The position numbers and the translations under genes are program-made. A DNA stretch of 64,000 bases from Parvularculaceae bacterium (GTDB taxonomy: Bacteria; Pseudomonadota; Alphaproteobacteria; Caulobacterales; Parvularculaceae): NCBI GenBank assembly GCA_021776475.1, contig JAJFFV010000005.1:744001-808000 (forward strand). Reading direction: 5' to 3'. The notes beneath the pieces were generated by a model, which made no database searches, was not told the DNA's origin, and was given only the letters and a program-made list of their open reading frames with translations. Positions 54,211 through 63,463 of the stretch are shown in pieces. How positions within the stretch are numbered: the first letter of the stretch is position 1; every line of letters begins with the position of its first letter.

Positions 54211-54876
54211 TTACGAAAAAGCAGGTTTTGCTGGCTTGGCGTCTGCCGGACGCAGGTATACTGCTTGGGGTGCCTCGACGGGCCGCGGTTTGCGCATGCC
54301 AATGCGGGCAATAACAACCGGGTCTGGTTGTTGCCCGGCCCAGTCGGCATCGTTTGCCCGTTCGGGAAAGACAAACGGTACGCCCGTGCCAGTTAAGACC
54401 GGTTCTGTTGCAGCGAGGCTTTCTTCCAAATGAAGTCTCGCCTGTTCCGGTGTCAAAACGAATGGTTCAGTGACTGGTTTGAGCTCTGATGCTGCGAATA
54501 CCTGACCATAGACCTGTCCGCGCCTCGCATCGATTAGCGCGACGCGGCAGGCGCCCTGATCGCCGGGAAGTGCACTGATGAGGGCCTCCAAGGTGGTGAC
54601 GCCAACGACTGGCAGTTCATGCCCGATGGCCAACCCGCGGGCAAAAGCTAACCCGACCCGCACGCCGGCAAACGACCCAGGACCAACCGTGACCACGACC
54701 CGTGTCAGGTCGCAAACAGCGATATCGGCCTCATCTAGAACCTCACGCACCAGCGGCGCGAGGCGCTCGACGTGACCTTTTTCTCGCCACTCAGATCGGC
54801 GTGCCTGCACGACATCGTCAACAAGTATGGCTGCGCTACAAGATTGCAGACATGAGTCTATCGAGAGTATAGCCAT
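54211..54876 (-). CDS. tsaB: tRNA t6A biosynthesis protein TsaB
   Basis: The protein has 221 residues from ATG 54876 (AILSIDSCLQSCSAA). The ASKHA fold is shown by ILSIDS and VVTVGPGSFAGVRVGLAFARGLA, the signature of TsaB. It scaffolds TsaD and, with TsaE (encoded at 23 kb), completes threonylcarbamoylation of A37. It is followed by the thioredoxin-like gene and rimI. Confidence 0.95.
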   Translation of the reverse strand: MAILSIDSCLQSCSAAILVDDVVQARRSEWREKGHVERLAPLVREVLDEADIAVCDLTRVVVTVGPGSFAGVRVGLAFARGLAIGHELPVVGVTTLEALISALPGDQGACRVALIDARRGQVYGQVFAASELKPVTEPFVLTPEQARLHLEESLAATEPVLTGTGVPFVFPERANDADWAGQQPDPVVIARIGMRKPRPVEAPQAVYLRPADAKPAKPAFS

Positions 54877-54894
54877 GAAATAAACAGTCATACT

Positions 54895-55509
54895 TTAGAG
54901 AGTTTTACAAACTTCGTCGAAGCCGAACCGTGGTGATCGATCAAACAGATTTTCGCTTGTGCCATACCCGATGCTGCATAGGAAGTTGGCGCGTACGTCC
55001 CCAGGTTCCTGTTCGAAAAATTCCTTCGACACACCTTGTTGATCAAACCCTGACATCGGACCGCAATCGAGACCGAGCGCCCTGGCAGCCATCATCAAAT
55101 AGGCACCTTGCAGCGTACCGTTCCTGAATGCCGTTTCGGCGATCAACGTCGGGTTGCCCTCAAACCAGCTGCGGGCATCAGTATGAGGGAATAGGCGCGG
55201 CAAATGTTCATGGAATTGCAGATCGTGGCCGATCACCGCGACGCATGGTGCCGTCATGGTCTTGTCCGAGTTACCCTCGATCAAATGCGGTTTAAGCCGC
55301 TGTTTTGCTTCATTTGATCTTAGAAACAATACCCGTGCCGGCGAGCAGTTGGCAGAGGTTGCGCCGAATTTCATCAAGTCATAAAGCGCCTGGATAAGCG
55401 TCTCGGGTACCTCACGATCTTCCCAGGCATTGTAGGTTCTGGCTTTGCGAAACAACTGGTCCAGCGAGTAATCATTCAAGGGTTTGTTGTCAGTTTCTTT
55501 TTCAACCAT
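54895..55509 (-). CDS. Malonic semialdehyde reductase RutE/HadB-like nitroreductase
   Basis: This FMN-dependent nitroreductase-family protein has 204 residues. The motifs DYSLDQLFRKARTYNAW, LMKFGATSANCSPARVLFL, and GLDCGPMSGFDQ with FFEQEPG match the RutE/HadB subgroup. RutE reduces malonic semialdehyde to 3-hydroxypropionate during pyrimidine breakdown. No other rut genes are present, so a general semialdehyde or quinone reductase role is equally possible. It sits between nfu and tsaB. Confidence 0.82.
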   Translation of the reverse strand: MVEKETDNKPLNDYSLDQLFRKARTYNAWEDREVPETLIQALYDLMKFGATSANCSPARVLFLRSNEAKQRLKPHLIEGNSDKTMTAPCVAVIGHDLQFHEHLPRLFPHTDARSWFEGNPTLIAETAFRNGTLQGAYLMMAARALGLDCGPMSGFDQQGVSKEFFEQEPGDVRANFLCSIGYGTSENLFDRSPRFGFDEVCKTL

Positions 55510-55588
55510 GAGATTTCAGTCTTTCTTGCCAGTCGTTCTTTTTTTTTGAACCCCCATCCGAACAGCGATGAGTGACGCCTCGCCGTAC

Positions 55589-56173
55589 TCACATTACCGC
55601 TTCGACAGATGTCACTTCCGGTATGTAGTGCTTCAGCAGATTTTCAATCCCGGACTTAAGCGTCAGTGTTGATGAAGGACATCCAGCGCAGGCCCCGTGC
55701 ATGGTCAAAAACACAATGCCATCGCCGGGCACGAATTTGTGGAAAATTATGTCTCCGCCGTCCTGCGCCACCGCCGGGCGCACACGGGTGTCAATCAGCT
55801 CGATAATCTGCTCAACAATATCACGATCCTCGCCCTGATACTCATCTAAGGAGCCGGCAGTAAGCAGGTCGCTCTGCACGCCTTCGGCCAATATTGGAAT
55901 CCCGGCCGTCAAAAAGTCGGCGATAGCGCCCAGAACGGCAGGCTTGATATGATCCCATTCAACTGTCGCATCTTTCGTTACGGTTACGAAATCAGCCCCA
56001 AGAAATATGCCGTTTACTCCGTCGACATCGAATAGCGCCTGGGCTAGCGGGGAAGTTTTTGCGGTTTCCTGCGCGGGGAAGTCCAGCCCCATTTTGCCGG
56101 CCCCGAGAACGGCCTGTCCGGGCATAAACTTCATTGACTGGGGGTTTGGCGTATCTTCGGTTTGGATGAACAT
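55589..56173 (-). CDS. NfuA-type iron-sulfur scaffold protein
   Basis: This 194-residue protein starts at ATG 56173 (FIQTEDTPNPQSMKFMPG), the conserved start of Nfu_N. The C-terminal NifU-like domain carries the cluster-binding CxxC in MHGACAGCPSSTLTLKSGIENLL. It carries [4Fe-4S] clusters to targets such as MiaB and lipoyl synthase. MiaB is also encoded in this window. It is divergent from the malic enzyme gene over 125 bases. Confidence 0.93.
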   Translation of the reverse strand: MFIQTEDTPNPQSMKFMPGQAVLGAGKMGLDFPAQETAKTSPLAQALFDVDGVNGIFLGADFVTVTKDATVEWDHIKPAVLGAIADFLTAGIPILAEGVQSDLLTAGSLDEYQGEDRDIVEQIIELIDTRVRPAVAQDGGDIIFHKFVPGDGIVFLTMHGACAGCPSSTLTLKSGIENLLKHYIPEVTSVEAVM

Positions 56174-56298
56174 TGGGGCCTCGTTGGTTCCCGCCTGATA
56201 TGGCGGCGTCACGCCGGAAATACAAGCGGGGCTCTTGCGGCGAAGTTGACAATCAGCTTCAACTGATCGTCAGAGGGAAGAAACGAGAGAGAACATCC

Positions 56299-58602
56299 AT
56301 GGCCATTTCGTCCGACAACGATACCAAAGTAACTGATGAAGAAGCGCTTCGATTCCACTCACGGGGCAAACCCGGTAAACTGGAAATCACGCCGACCAAA
56401 CCGATGGCCACCCAACGCGATTTGTCGCTTGCCTATTCGCCGGGGGTCGCAGCACCGGTAAAGGCAATCGCGGAGAATCCGGATCTCGCCTATGACTATA
56501 CATCCAAAGGTAACATGGTCGCCGTCATCTCGAATGGCACGGCCATACTCGGCCTTGGTGACCTGGGGGCGCTTGCGTCCAAACCAGTGATGGAGGGCAA
56601 GGCCGTTCTATTCAAGCGCTTTGCCGATATTGATTCCGTCGACATCGAAGTGGATACGAAAGATCCTGATGAATTCATCAACTGCGTAAAATATCTGGGT
56701 CCGGCCTTTGGCGGCATCAATCTCGAAGACATCAAGGCGCCCGAGAGCTTCGTCATCGAGCAAACGCTGAAGGAGATCATGGATATCCCGGTATTCCATG
56801 ATGACCAGCATGGAACCGCCATCATTTCAGCCGCGGGTCTTCTCAACGCCCTCAAAATTACCGGTCGGGACATAAAAGACATTCGGGTGGCTGTTTCCGG
56901 TGCCGGTTCCGCGGCTCTTTCAGTTATCAGCCTGATCAAGGCGATGGGTTTGCCACATGAAAATGCGCTGATCTGTGACCGAAACGGTGTGATTTACAAA
57001 GGTCGGGAAAAGGGCATGGACCAGTGGCGATCTGCACATGCCGTGGAAACAGACAAGCGGACACTGGCCGAGGCGATTGATGGGGCAGATGTGGTTTTGG
57101 GCCTGTCTGCGGCCGGGGCCATTACGCCAGAGATGATCAAGTCCATGGCCAAGGACCCGATCATTTTCGCGATGGCGAACCCCAATCCGGAAATTCTGCC
57201 AGAACAAGTGCACGCCGTTCGAGATGATGCGATCATGGCGACAGGCCGGTCTGACTATCCAAACCAGGTCAACAACGTTCTTGGTTTTCCTTATATTTTC
57301 CGCGGCGCTCTTGATGTACGTGCACGGACGATCAATGACGAAATGAAAGTCGCCTGCGCACGGGCTCTTGCCAAATTAGCTCAGGAAGATGTGCCCGACG
57401 AAGTTGCCGCTGCTTATGGAAAGCGGCTGAAATTCGGCAAGGACTACATTATCCCAACGCCATTCGACCCGCGGCTAGTTGCCCGCATTCCGCCGGCAGT
57501 GGCGCAGGCGGCAATGGATACTGGCGTTGCGCGCAAACCAATTGAAGACATGCAGGCATACAAGGAAAAACTGGAGACACGGCTCGACCCGTCAGCCTCA
57601 TTCCTGCAAAAGATTTACGCGACAGTTCGCTCAAGCGAGAAGAAACGTATCGTCTTCACCGAAGGTGAAAACGATACGGTTATCCGTTCCGCTTATGGTT
57701 TTCAGCAACAGGAGCTGGGTCAGGCGATTCTTATCGGCCGCGAAGAGGAGGTGGACAGCCGGATCAAAGCGTTGGGCTTGCCCGCCGATCACAATATGGA
57801 GATTTGGAACGCCCGCACCTCAAAGAGTACGACCGAGTACACAGACTATTTGTACAACCGTCTTCAAAGAAAAGGATATTTGCATCGGGACTGCCAGCGC
57901 CTCGTAAACAACGACCGAAATATCTTTAGCTCCTGCATGCTTGCGATGGATCATGCTGATGGCATGGTGACCGGTGTTACCCGTCACTATAACGTCGTGA
58001 TGAACAATGTCAGCCATGTGCTTGATCCAAGGCCAGGCGAACGTGTTGTCGGCATGTCAGCAATTCTCGCTCGAGGCCGCACTATTTTCATGGCAGACAC
58101 AACGATCTCTGAAATGCCAGATTCACAAAGCCTGGCTGATATTGCCGTCCAAACAGCGCACGCTGTCAGCAGTCTTGGGTTTACACCGAGCGTTGCGTTT
58201 CTGTCTTATTCAAATTTTGGCAACCCGCGCTCTGAGCACTCGGAACGAGTTGCAGAAGCCGTCCGTATACTGGATGGTCGGGACGATATCGACTTCGCGT
58301 ATGACGGTGAGATGACGCCAAGGATGGCACTGAGTGCAGAAACTCGCCAGATCTATCCATTCGCCCGCCTGACAGGGTCTGCAAATGTGTTGATCGCCCC
58401 AGGCATTCACTCAGGTAGTGTCGCAACAAAGTTGTTGGCCGAGATCGGTGGCGCCGTCGTCATCGGCCCGATACTGATCGGGCTCGAAAAACCAGTGCAG
58501 ATTGTACAAACCGCCGGCAAGGTTGGTGATGTGGTAACGCTTGCCGCACTTGCCGCTTATGAGCTTGACCGTGACCACCGAGACTGGGCAAAAACCAGGT
58601 AA
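56299..58602 (+). CDS. maeB: NADP-dependent malic enzyme (MaeB type, with phosphotransacetylase domain)
   Basis: The protein has 767 residues from ATG 56299. The first 430 residues are malic enzyme: SLAYSPGVAAPVKAIA, FHDDQHGTAIISAAGLLNAL and the NAD(P) site VSGAGSAALSVISL. Residues about 440-767 resemble phosphotransacetylase (FTEGENDTVIRSAYGFQQ, then GITRH-like VTGVTRHYN) and are regulatory, binding acetyl-CoA. It makes pyruvate and NADPH from malate, linking the TCA cycle to biosynthesis and PHB metabolism. In-frame upstream starts extend into nfu and are rejected. Confidence 0.95.
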   Translation: MAISSDNDTKVTDEEALRFHSRGKPGKLEITPTKPMATQRDLSLAYSPGVAAPVKAIAENPDLAYDYTSKGNMVAVISNGTAILGLGDLGALASKPVMEGKAVLFKRFADIDSVDIEVDTKDPDEFINCVKYLGPAFGGINLEDIKAPESFVIEQTLKEIMDIPVFHDDQHGTAIISAAGLLNALKITGRDIKDIRVAVSGAGSAALSVISLIKAMGLPHENALICDRNGVIYKGREKGMDQWRSAHAVETDKRTLAEAIDGADVVLGLSAAGAITPEMIKSMAKDPIIFAMANPNPEILPEQVHAVRDDAIMATGRSDYPNQVNNVLGFPYIFRGALDVRARTINDEMKVACARALAKLAQEDVPDEVAAAYGKRLKFGKDYIIPTPFDPRLVARIPPAVAQAAMDTGVARKPIEDMQAYKEKLETRLDPSASFLQKIYATVRSSEKKRIVFTEGENDTVIRSAYGFQQQELGQAILIGREEEVDSRIKALGLPADHNMEIWNARTSKSTTEYTDYLYNRLQRKGYLHRDCQRLVNNDRNIFSSCMLAMDHADGMVTGVTRHYNVVMNNVSHVLDPRPGERVVGMSAILARGRTIFMADTTISEMPDSQSLADIAVQTAHAVSSLGFTPSVAFLSYSNFGNPRSEHSERVAEAVRILDGRDDIDFAYDGEMTPRMALSAETRQIYPFARLTGSANVLIAPGIHSGSVATKLLAEIGGAVVIGPILIGLEKPVQIVQTAGKVGDVVTLAALAAYELDRDHRDWAKTR

Positions 58603-58606
58603 CCTC

Positions 58607-59743
58607 ATGCCTTCGTCCTACGATGTGATCGTTGTCGGCCTCGGCGCCATCGGATCAGCATCGCTTTATGCTCTTGCAAGGCGAGGCGTTTGCGTTTTCG
58701 GCCTTGAAAAGCAGGCGGTATCGCCGCACCCACACGGCAGTTCCCACGGCCAAACAAGAATATTACGCGTCGCCTATCAAGAGGGCGCTCATTATATACC
58801 ACTCATTCGACGATCGATTGAGCTTTGGCGGGAACTTGAGAAAGCCTCGAATACCGAGCTATTTCAGCAGTCGGGCATTGTTTATTTCGGGCCCGAAGAC
58901 GCACCCCTTATCAGTGATACAATCGCAGCGGCAAGGGCACATAATGTCAGGCTTGAGAGTGCCGCGAATGATTTATATTCCGATGTATTTGCAAACATTC
59001 CTGCGTCGTGGTTGGCCATTGCTGAATCTGAAGGGGGATACCTTTATCTTGAAAAATCAATCGAAACCCTCCTGGCTAGCGCCTGCCAAAATAGGGCTTC
59101 AGTCAAGTTCAACACAGATGTCACCTCTTACGCGAAGAAGGGCTCCCAGATTGAGGTCCAGTGGGCAAATGGCATGGCAAGAGCGGATGCCGTTATTGTC
59201 TGCCCCGGGCCGTGGGCCGCTGACCAATTCAGTTTCCTGGACAAAGTTCTTAAGGTCGAAAGCCGCAGCGTGCATTGGTACACGGACGATACGGGACATT
59301 ATTCTGAATCCGCTCAGTTCCGTCCGTTCGCAGTCCAGCCAGACAATGACAATCTATTCTACGGACTTCCCAGGATTGATGCGCGCGGCGTCAAGCTCGG
59401 CAATCATGGCCGCAAGTTAGGTACACCATTGCGGCGCCCTCAGGACATAGACCGCCACATCGTTGATGTGGATCGTAGAGATGTAGCTGAGTTTGCCCGA
59501 CGACACTTACCTACTCTCGGCGACCACAGACAATCCAATACATGCATGTACACAATGTCACCGGATGGCAACTTCTTAATCGATCAGCACCCGGATATCG
59601 AAAATCTCTTTTTTGCTGCTGGCATGTCCGGGCATGGGTTTAAGTTTGCACCAGTTCTTGGAGAAATAATGGCCGATCTGGCATTGGGCGGTATCGCCAG
59701 ATATGATCTGGCACCTTTTTCTCTCCAGCGTTTTGAAAGCTGA
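58607..59743 (+). CDS. Monomeric sarcosine oxidase/N-methyltryptophan oxidase-like flavoprotein
   Basis: This 378-residue flavoprotein starts at ATG 58607, four bases after maeB. The FAD motif is DVIVVGLGAIGSASLYALARRGV. C313 in NTCMYTMSPDGNFLID aligns with the cysteine that links FAD covalently in monomeric sarcosine oxidase. AAGMSGHGFKFAPVLGEIMADLAL is the conserved end segment. It would oxidise a secondary N-methylamine, giving formaldehyde or an aldehyde. It abuts the convergent SDR gene with no spacer. Confidence 0.9.
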   Translation: MPSSYDVIVVGLGAIGSASLYALARRGVCVFGLEKQAVSPHPHGSSHGQTRILRVAYQEGAHYIPLIRRSIELWRELEKASNTELFQQSGIVYFGPEDAPLISDTIAAARAHNVRLESAANDLYSDVFANIPASWLAIAESEGGYLYLEKSIETLLASACQNRASVKFNTDVTSYAKKGSQIEVQWANGMARADAVIVCPGPWAADQFSFLDKVLKVESRSVHWYTDDTGHYSESAQFRPFAVQPDNDNLFYGLPRIDARGVKLGNHGRKLGTPLRRPQDIDRHIVDVDRRDVAEFARRHLPTLGDHRQSNTCMYTMSPDGNFLIDQHPDIENLFFAAGMSGHGFKFAPVLGEIMADLALGGIARYDLAPFSLQRFES

Positions 59744-60553
59744 CTATCTGCTTGCGGCGTTGCGGTAACTCTTGCTCGGTCCCTTAACGATTTCCTCGAC
59801 CCAGGACCGCGGCAAAGTCTGCGAAAGCCAAGTCAGAAACTTGTAAATCGCTCCAGGAACATAAACCGTTCTGTTTTTTTCCACCGCTCTCAAAGCGCCG
59901 TGGACGGTTCGCCCTACCTGCATCATCAAAAACTGCGGCATTTTACTGACCTCTGCGCGCGTGCCGGTTACATCATGGAATTCTGTATAAGTGAATCCAG
60001 GGCAAAGTGCCGACACATTGACGCCGGAATCGCTGCATTCAGCCGCCAGCGCTTGACTGAAGCTGACCAGAAACGCCTTCGAGGGACCATAAAGTGTGTG
60101 GGCCGCGGCAGGCGGGATCAGCCCAGCAACCGACGCCACATTAATGATCCGCCCATAGCCGCGATCAACCATGCTCGGCAAGAGCCGGTGTGTAAGCTCC
60201 GCATAGGAACCAACCATTAATCGTAGAAAACTCTCTTGATCTTCCCATGCTGTTTTCACATACGTCCCGGTGAGCCCGAACCCTGCGTTGTTGACCAGAA
60301 TGTCAATTACTATCCCTTGTTCTTTCAGGAAGGCAACGATGGTTTCAGGTGCGTCTGGGTCAGACAAATCAACCGGCAGAACGACAGTCTTTTTACCATG
60401 ACTTTGCAGGAGTGCGCTCAATTGCTCGAGGCGCTCTCGACGGCGCGCAACCAGAACGACGTTGGCGCCCGCATCGGATAACTGCCGCACAAACTCCTGC
60501 CCGATACCCGCAGAAGCACCTGTAACTAACGCCCAGCGCCCTCGATAATCCAT
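59744..60553 (-). CDS. SDR family oxidoreductase
   Basis: This is a 269-residue classical short-chain dehydrogenase. It starts at ATG 60553 with a strong AGAGGAG ribosome site; the longer frame upstream enters the neighbouring gene. The cofactor motif is TGASAGIG (residues 11-18), with ILVNNAGFG following. The catalytic residues are serine in NVASVAGL and Y-x3-K in YGPSKAF (about 153-157). The Arg-rich VARRRERLEQL after beta strand 2 favours NADP. The substrate is unknown. The C-terminal PRSWVEEIVKGPSKSYR tail resembles DltE/YqjQ-like SDRs. Confidence 0.88.
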   Translation of the reverse strand: MDYRGRWALVTGASAGIGQEFVRQLSDAGANVVLVARRRERLEQLSALLQSHGKKTVVLPVDLSDPDAPETIVAFLKEQGIVIDILVNNAGFGLTGTYVKTAWEDQESFLRLMVGSYAELTHRLLPSMVDRGYGRIINVASVAGLIPPAAAHTLYGPSKAFLVSFSQALAAECSDSGVNVSALCPGFTYTEFHDVTGTRAEVSKMPQFLMMQVGRTVHGALRAVEKNRTVYVPGAIYKFLTWLSQTLPRSWVEEIVKGPSKSYRNAASR

Positions 60554-60597
60554 CGGTTTTCTCCTCTTTGCGGCGTAATTCAGGATTTTGAGGTAGG

Positions 60598-62226
60598 CTA
60601 TCTTGCTGCTGGGGTCCAGAGGGAGCCGCCGCCGAGAACCTGCGCGCGATGCGCTGCCAACCCCTCGGGGGTGAGTATGGGAGTTGCCGCTGAGGCAACT
60701 ACCGGCGCCCGGGCACGGCGCTTCTGACGAACCAGATACTTCGTTCGACCACAAGTCCCGATGAGCAATGCAGCAAACAGCATGAGTAACTCAATATTGG
60801 TGCTGATCGACAAGATGGACCTCGTCACCGCAAACGAAACCGCCATACCGGCGACGGCAATATATAGACCGGCATAAGGATCGTCTTCAAGATCGGTGCC
60901 CCATCGATATCCATACCAGGCGAGTAATCCAAAACTTGAAAAAAACAAGATCGGCCCTGGAAAGCCCAACTCGAGCGCTAGATTGAGGTAGTAATTGTCG
61001 ATCGTGAGGCGGCCACCATAAAACCCGAGGATACGTACAGAGCGGCCATTGCCATAACCGTTCAAAGGCCGCTTCAAGATTTTTGGCCAGGCAACTTCGA
61101 TCTGCTCCACACGCGCGTGAGAGGAAACCGCGGCGGTACTGCCCTGTTCACCAACAACGAGTTTGTAGCCGACCGCACCGACAACAGGCGAAAGAACCAA
61201 CGCGCCGGCAATGATTAAGCCGGCCATGGGCCGGAAAGGCAGGCTTTCGGGCCGGCGCAGCCAAGTGAACATCATCAAAAAGAAAGTGACAGAAACAGCA
61301 AGCACGCCGCCAATGATCGCCCCACGCGAATTTGACATCAGGACGGCAGCAATCAGTACAAGGAGGATTCCTGCGTACAAGTATCTGCGTGATGCCTTAC
61401 CGCCACGATAAACCTTATACATGGCGAAAGGAATAATCATCGCCAGATGTTCACCGAGCGACAAAGGGTGCGTATGCGTTGCCTGTGAGCGGAAGACACC
61501 GTCACGGATTTTTTCGTTTAGCACCTGCTGGAGCCAGTCGACATCGCCAAGAAGCGGTTTCAGGATTTCGGCGAGGTGTGTGTGGGTCACAAATTCTACG
61601 AGCGCGACCAAAGCGACGACTGTACTCGAAATGATGACAATGCTCACCAACCGGTCAAACATCTCCCGCTTATTTACATAGCTGATGACGGCGAGGAACG
61701 GGAGTAGCCAGATCATGCTCTGCCGAAAAAACTCTTTGGCGGCGATCCCCTTGCCGACGGCAAACGGGATCGAAATAAACTTTTGGACAAACAACAGGGC
61801 GATCACGAGAAACAACGGCCATAACCGCCGAGCCGCTGCTAGGAACTGCCGCCGCCGCACTCCGACGCACGACATTTCGTAGAGCCAAACAAAAACCACA
61901 GCATAGAAGATCAACCGGGTTGGCGTGATAATGGGCAGCGGCCCAAGCTTGATGTGCAGATAGACCGGCCAAAGCGGCATGATTGCCGCACCGATAAAAA
62001 TCAGCCGCCTTGTAAAGCTGGTCGAGATCGCTTTCATGTCGGGCGCTGCCCACATGATCAACGGTATCGCCGGCAACAAAGCCAGTATCGCCAGTGGTGG
62101 CACAAGAACACCAAGCGCTGTTGCGATAAACACATAGATGCCGAAAGCTCCCCAAATCGCCATGAGAAGCGCTGTCTGAAGGCATAAAGTGCCAAGCCGG
62201 TGCCACGCCAGATAATGCATTATCAT
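60598..62226 (-). CDS. O-antigen ligase/polymerase-like membrane protein (Wzy_C)
   Basis: The 542-residue protein has about twelve transmembrane segments and one large periplasmic loop between about residues 330 and 410. The loop contains VEQIEVAWPKILKRPLNGYGNG, with conserved Arg/Gly residues of the Wzy_C/WaaL family. Members ligate O-antigen to lipid A-core, polymerise glycans or glycosylate pili. The Arg/Ala-rich C-terminal 50 residues are cytoplasmic. No other polysaccharide genes are adjacent, so the exact role is open. It is 44 bases upstream of the SDR gene. Confidence 0.82.
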   Translation of the reverse strand: MIMHYLAWHRLGTLCLQTALLMAIWGAFGIYVFIATALGVLVPPLAILALLPAIPLIMWAAPDMKAISTSFTRRLIFIGAAIMPLWPVYLHIKLGPLPIITPTRLIFYAVVFVWLYEMSCVGVRRRQFLAAARRLWPLFLVIALLFVQKFISIPFAVGKGIAAKEFFRQSMIWLLPFLAVISYVNKREMFDRLVSIVIISSTVVALVALVEFVTHTHLAEILKPLLGDVDWLQQVLNEKIRDGVFRSQATHTHPLSLGEHLAMIIPFAMYKVYRGGKASRRYLYAGILLVLIAAVLMSNSRGAIIGGVLAVSVTFFLMMFTWLRRPESLPFRPMAGLIIAGALVLSPVVGAVGYKLVVGEQGSTAAVSSHARVEQIEVAWPKILKRPLNGYGNGRSVRILGFYGGRLTIDNYYLNLALELGFPGPILFFSSFGLLAWYGYRWGTDLEDDPYAGLYIAVAGMAVSFAVTRSILSISTNIELLMLFAALLIGTCGRTKYLVRQKRRARAPVVASAATPILTPEGLAAHRAQVLGGGSLWTPAAR

Positions 62227-62322
62227 CGCAGCAAATCAGACAGACAATGAGATTTGGTTAACCGCTATTAAGTACGCTAGCATGGACGTTGCATGGTTCG
62301 CTATTGCACAGGGAATAGGCGC

Positions 62323-62589
62323 ATGGGTGGTTTGGCTTTTCTGATAATGCTCGGTGGGTTTGCCGTGCTGCTCTATTGGTACATCACCAATCTGGAGCGC
62401 GGCAATGATGGGACGCTCGGTCTTCTTGGACTAAAATGCGAGGATACCCCGGCAGCAGCGCTGGGCCCAGGAGAGCGACGCTACGGCAAAAAATACTCCC
62501 CCGCTGCCATCGATACGGGAGACGCCTCAGCCGAAGAGGCAAAATGGCACCCCAAAGAGCCTGGCAAAGCCTACAAACCTGTTGATTAA
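62323..62589 (+). CDS. Small membrane-anchored protein, unknown
   Basis: This protein of 88 residues starts at ATG 62323. One transmembrane helix (LAFLIMLGGFAVLLYWYI) is followed by a short hydrophilic tail rich in Lys, Pro and Asp (KYSPAAIDTGDASAEEAKWHPKEPGKAYKPVD). I do not recognise the family. It is divergent from the O-antigen ligase-like gene and ahead of the glutaminyl cyclase gene. Confidence 0.55.
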   Translation: MGGLAFLIMLGGFAVLLYWYITNLERGNDGTLGLLGLKCEDTPAAALGPGERRYGKKYSPAAIDTGDASAEEAKWHPKEPGKAYKPVD

Positions 62590-62669
62590 GAACCTGTCAG
62601 TTGGCGACAGGGCAGTATTTGGGGCATAGTGTTCTTGCTGACCCATGAACGAAGGCCTTGGTTTTTTGT

Positions 62670-63452
62670 ATGAAAATTTTGTCTGTTCTGTTTTTCGCCG
62701 CCGGTTTTGCAATCTCCGGCTGCAGCGCAGCTGAGGCCGATGTGCCGGTCTATGACTATCAGGTGGTGAACACTTATCCACACGACGATGATGCCTACAC
62801 GCAGGGTCTTATTTTTCTTGATGGATATTTATACGAGAGCACTGGTCTCAGAACATTCTCATCATTACGCAAAGTAGAACTTGAAACCGGTACGGTTGTT
62901 CGGAGGGAGAGCCTGCCGGATGAATATTTCGGCGAAGGTATCGTTCAGTGGCAAGATCAGATTATCGGCCTCACCTGGCAAGCGGAGACCGGGTTCGTCT
63001 TTGGCCTTAACGATTTCGACGTGAAGAAGACTTTTTCCTATACGGGAGAGGGATGGGGTCTAACACGCGATGACGCCCATATCTATATGAGTGATGGTAC
63101 CGCTGAGATACGCATTATCGATCCAACCTCGCTGATGGAAACAGATCGCTTCACAGTCACGTTCAATGGCAAACCCGTCCGAAACCTGAATGAACTTGAG
63201 TGGGTGGCAGGTGAGATCTTCGCTAATATCTATCAAACTGACTTAATTGCCAGAATCAACCCTGCATCTGGCAAGGTAACAGGTGTGATTGACTTGTCGG
63301 CACTGTTACCGAGTGAGGATATCCGGCCAAGACACACGAATGTCCTAAATGGCATTGCCTATGATGCCAAATCAGACCGCTTATTTGTGACCGGTAAGAA
63401 TTGGCCAAAACTGTTTGAGATCAAATTGGTTCAACGAAAAATAGATCCGTAG
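62670..63452 (+). CDS. Glutaminyl-peptide cyclotransferase-like lipoprotein (beta-propeller type)
   Basis: The protein has 260 residues. A type II signal peptide ends in the lipobox AISGC, so it is lipid-anchored. The mature part is a five-bladed propeller of the plant-type glutamine cyclotransferase family: TYPHDDDAYTQGLIFLDGYLYESTG, GEGIVQWQDQIIGLTWQ, LNELEWVAGEIFANIYQTD and HTNVLNGIAYDAKSDRLFVTGKNWPKLFEI are the usual conserved blocks. It would convert N-terminal Gln to pyroglutamate on exported proteins. Confidence 0.92.
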   Translation: MKILSVLFFAAGFAISGCSAAEADVPVYDYQVVNTYPHDDDAYTQGLIFLDGYLYESTGLRTFSSLRKVELETGTVVRRESLPDEYFGEGIVQWQDQIIGLTWQAETGFVFGLNDFDVKKTFSYTGEGWGLTRDDAHIYMSDGTAEIRIIDPTSLMETDRFTVTFNGKPVRNLNELEWVAGEIFANIYQTDLIARINPASGKVTGVIDLSALLPSEDIRPRHTNVLNGIAYDAKSDRLFVTGKNWPKLFEIKLVQRKIDP

Positions 63453-63463
63453 CAAGAATGTTG

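Noticed and set aside
53829-54374. Long minus-strand frame overlapping the thioredoxin-like and tsaB genes
   Set aside because: It runs across two better-supported genes in another frame and its product is Arg/Pro-rich with no recognisable domain.
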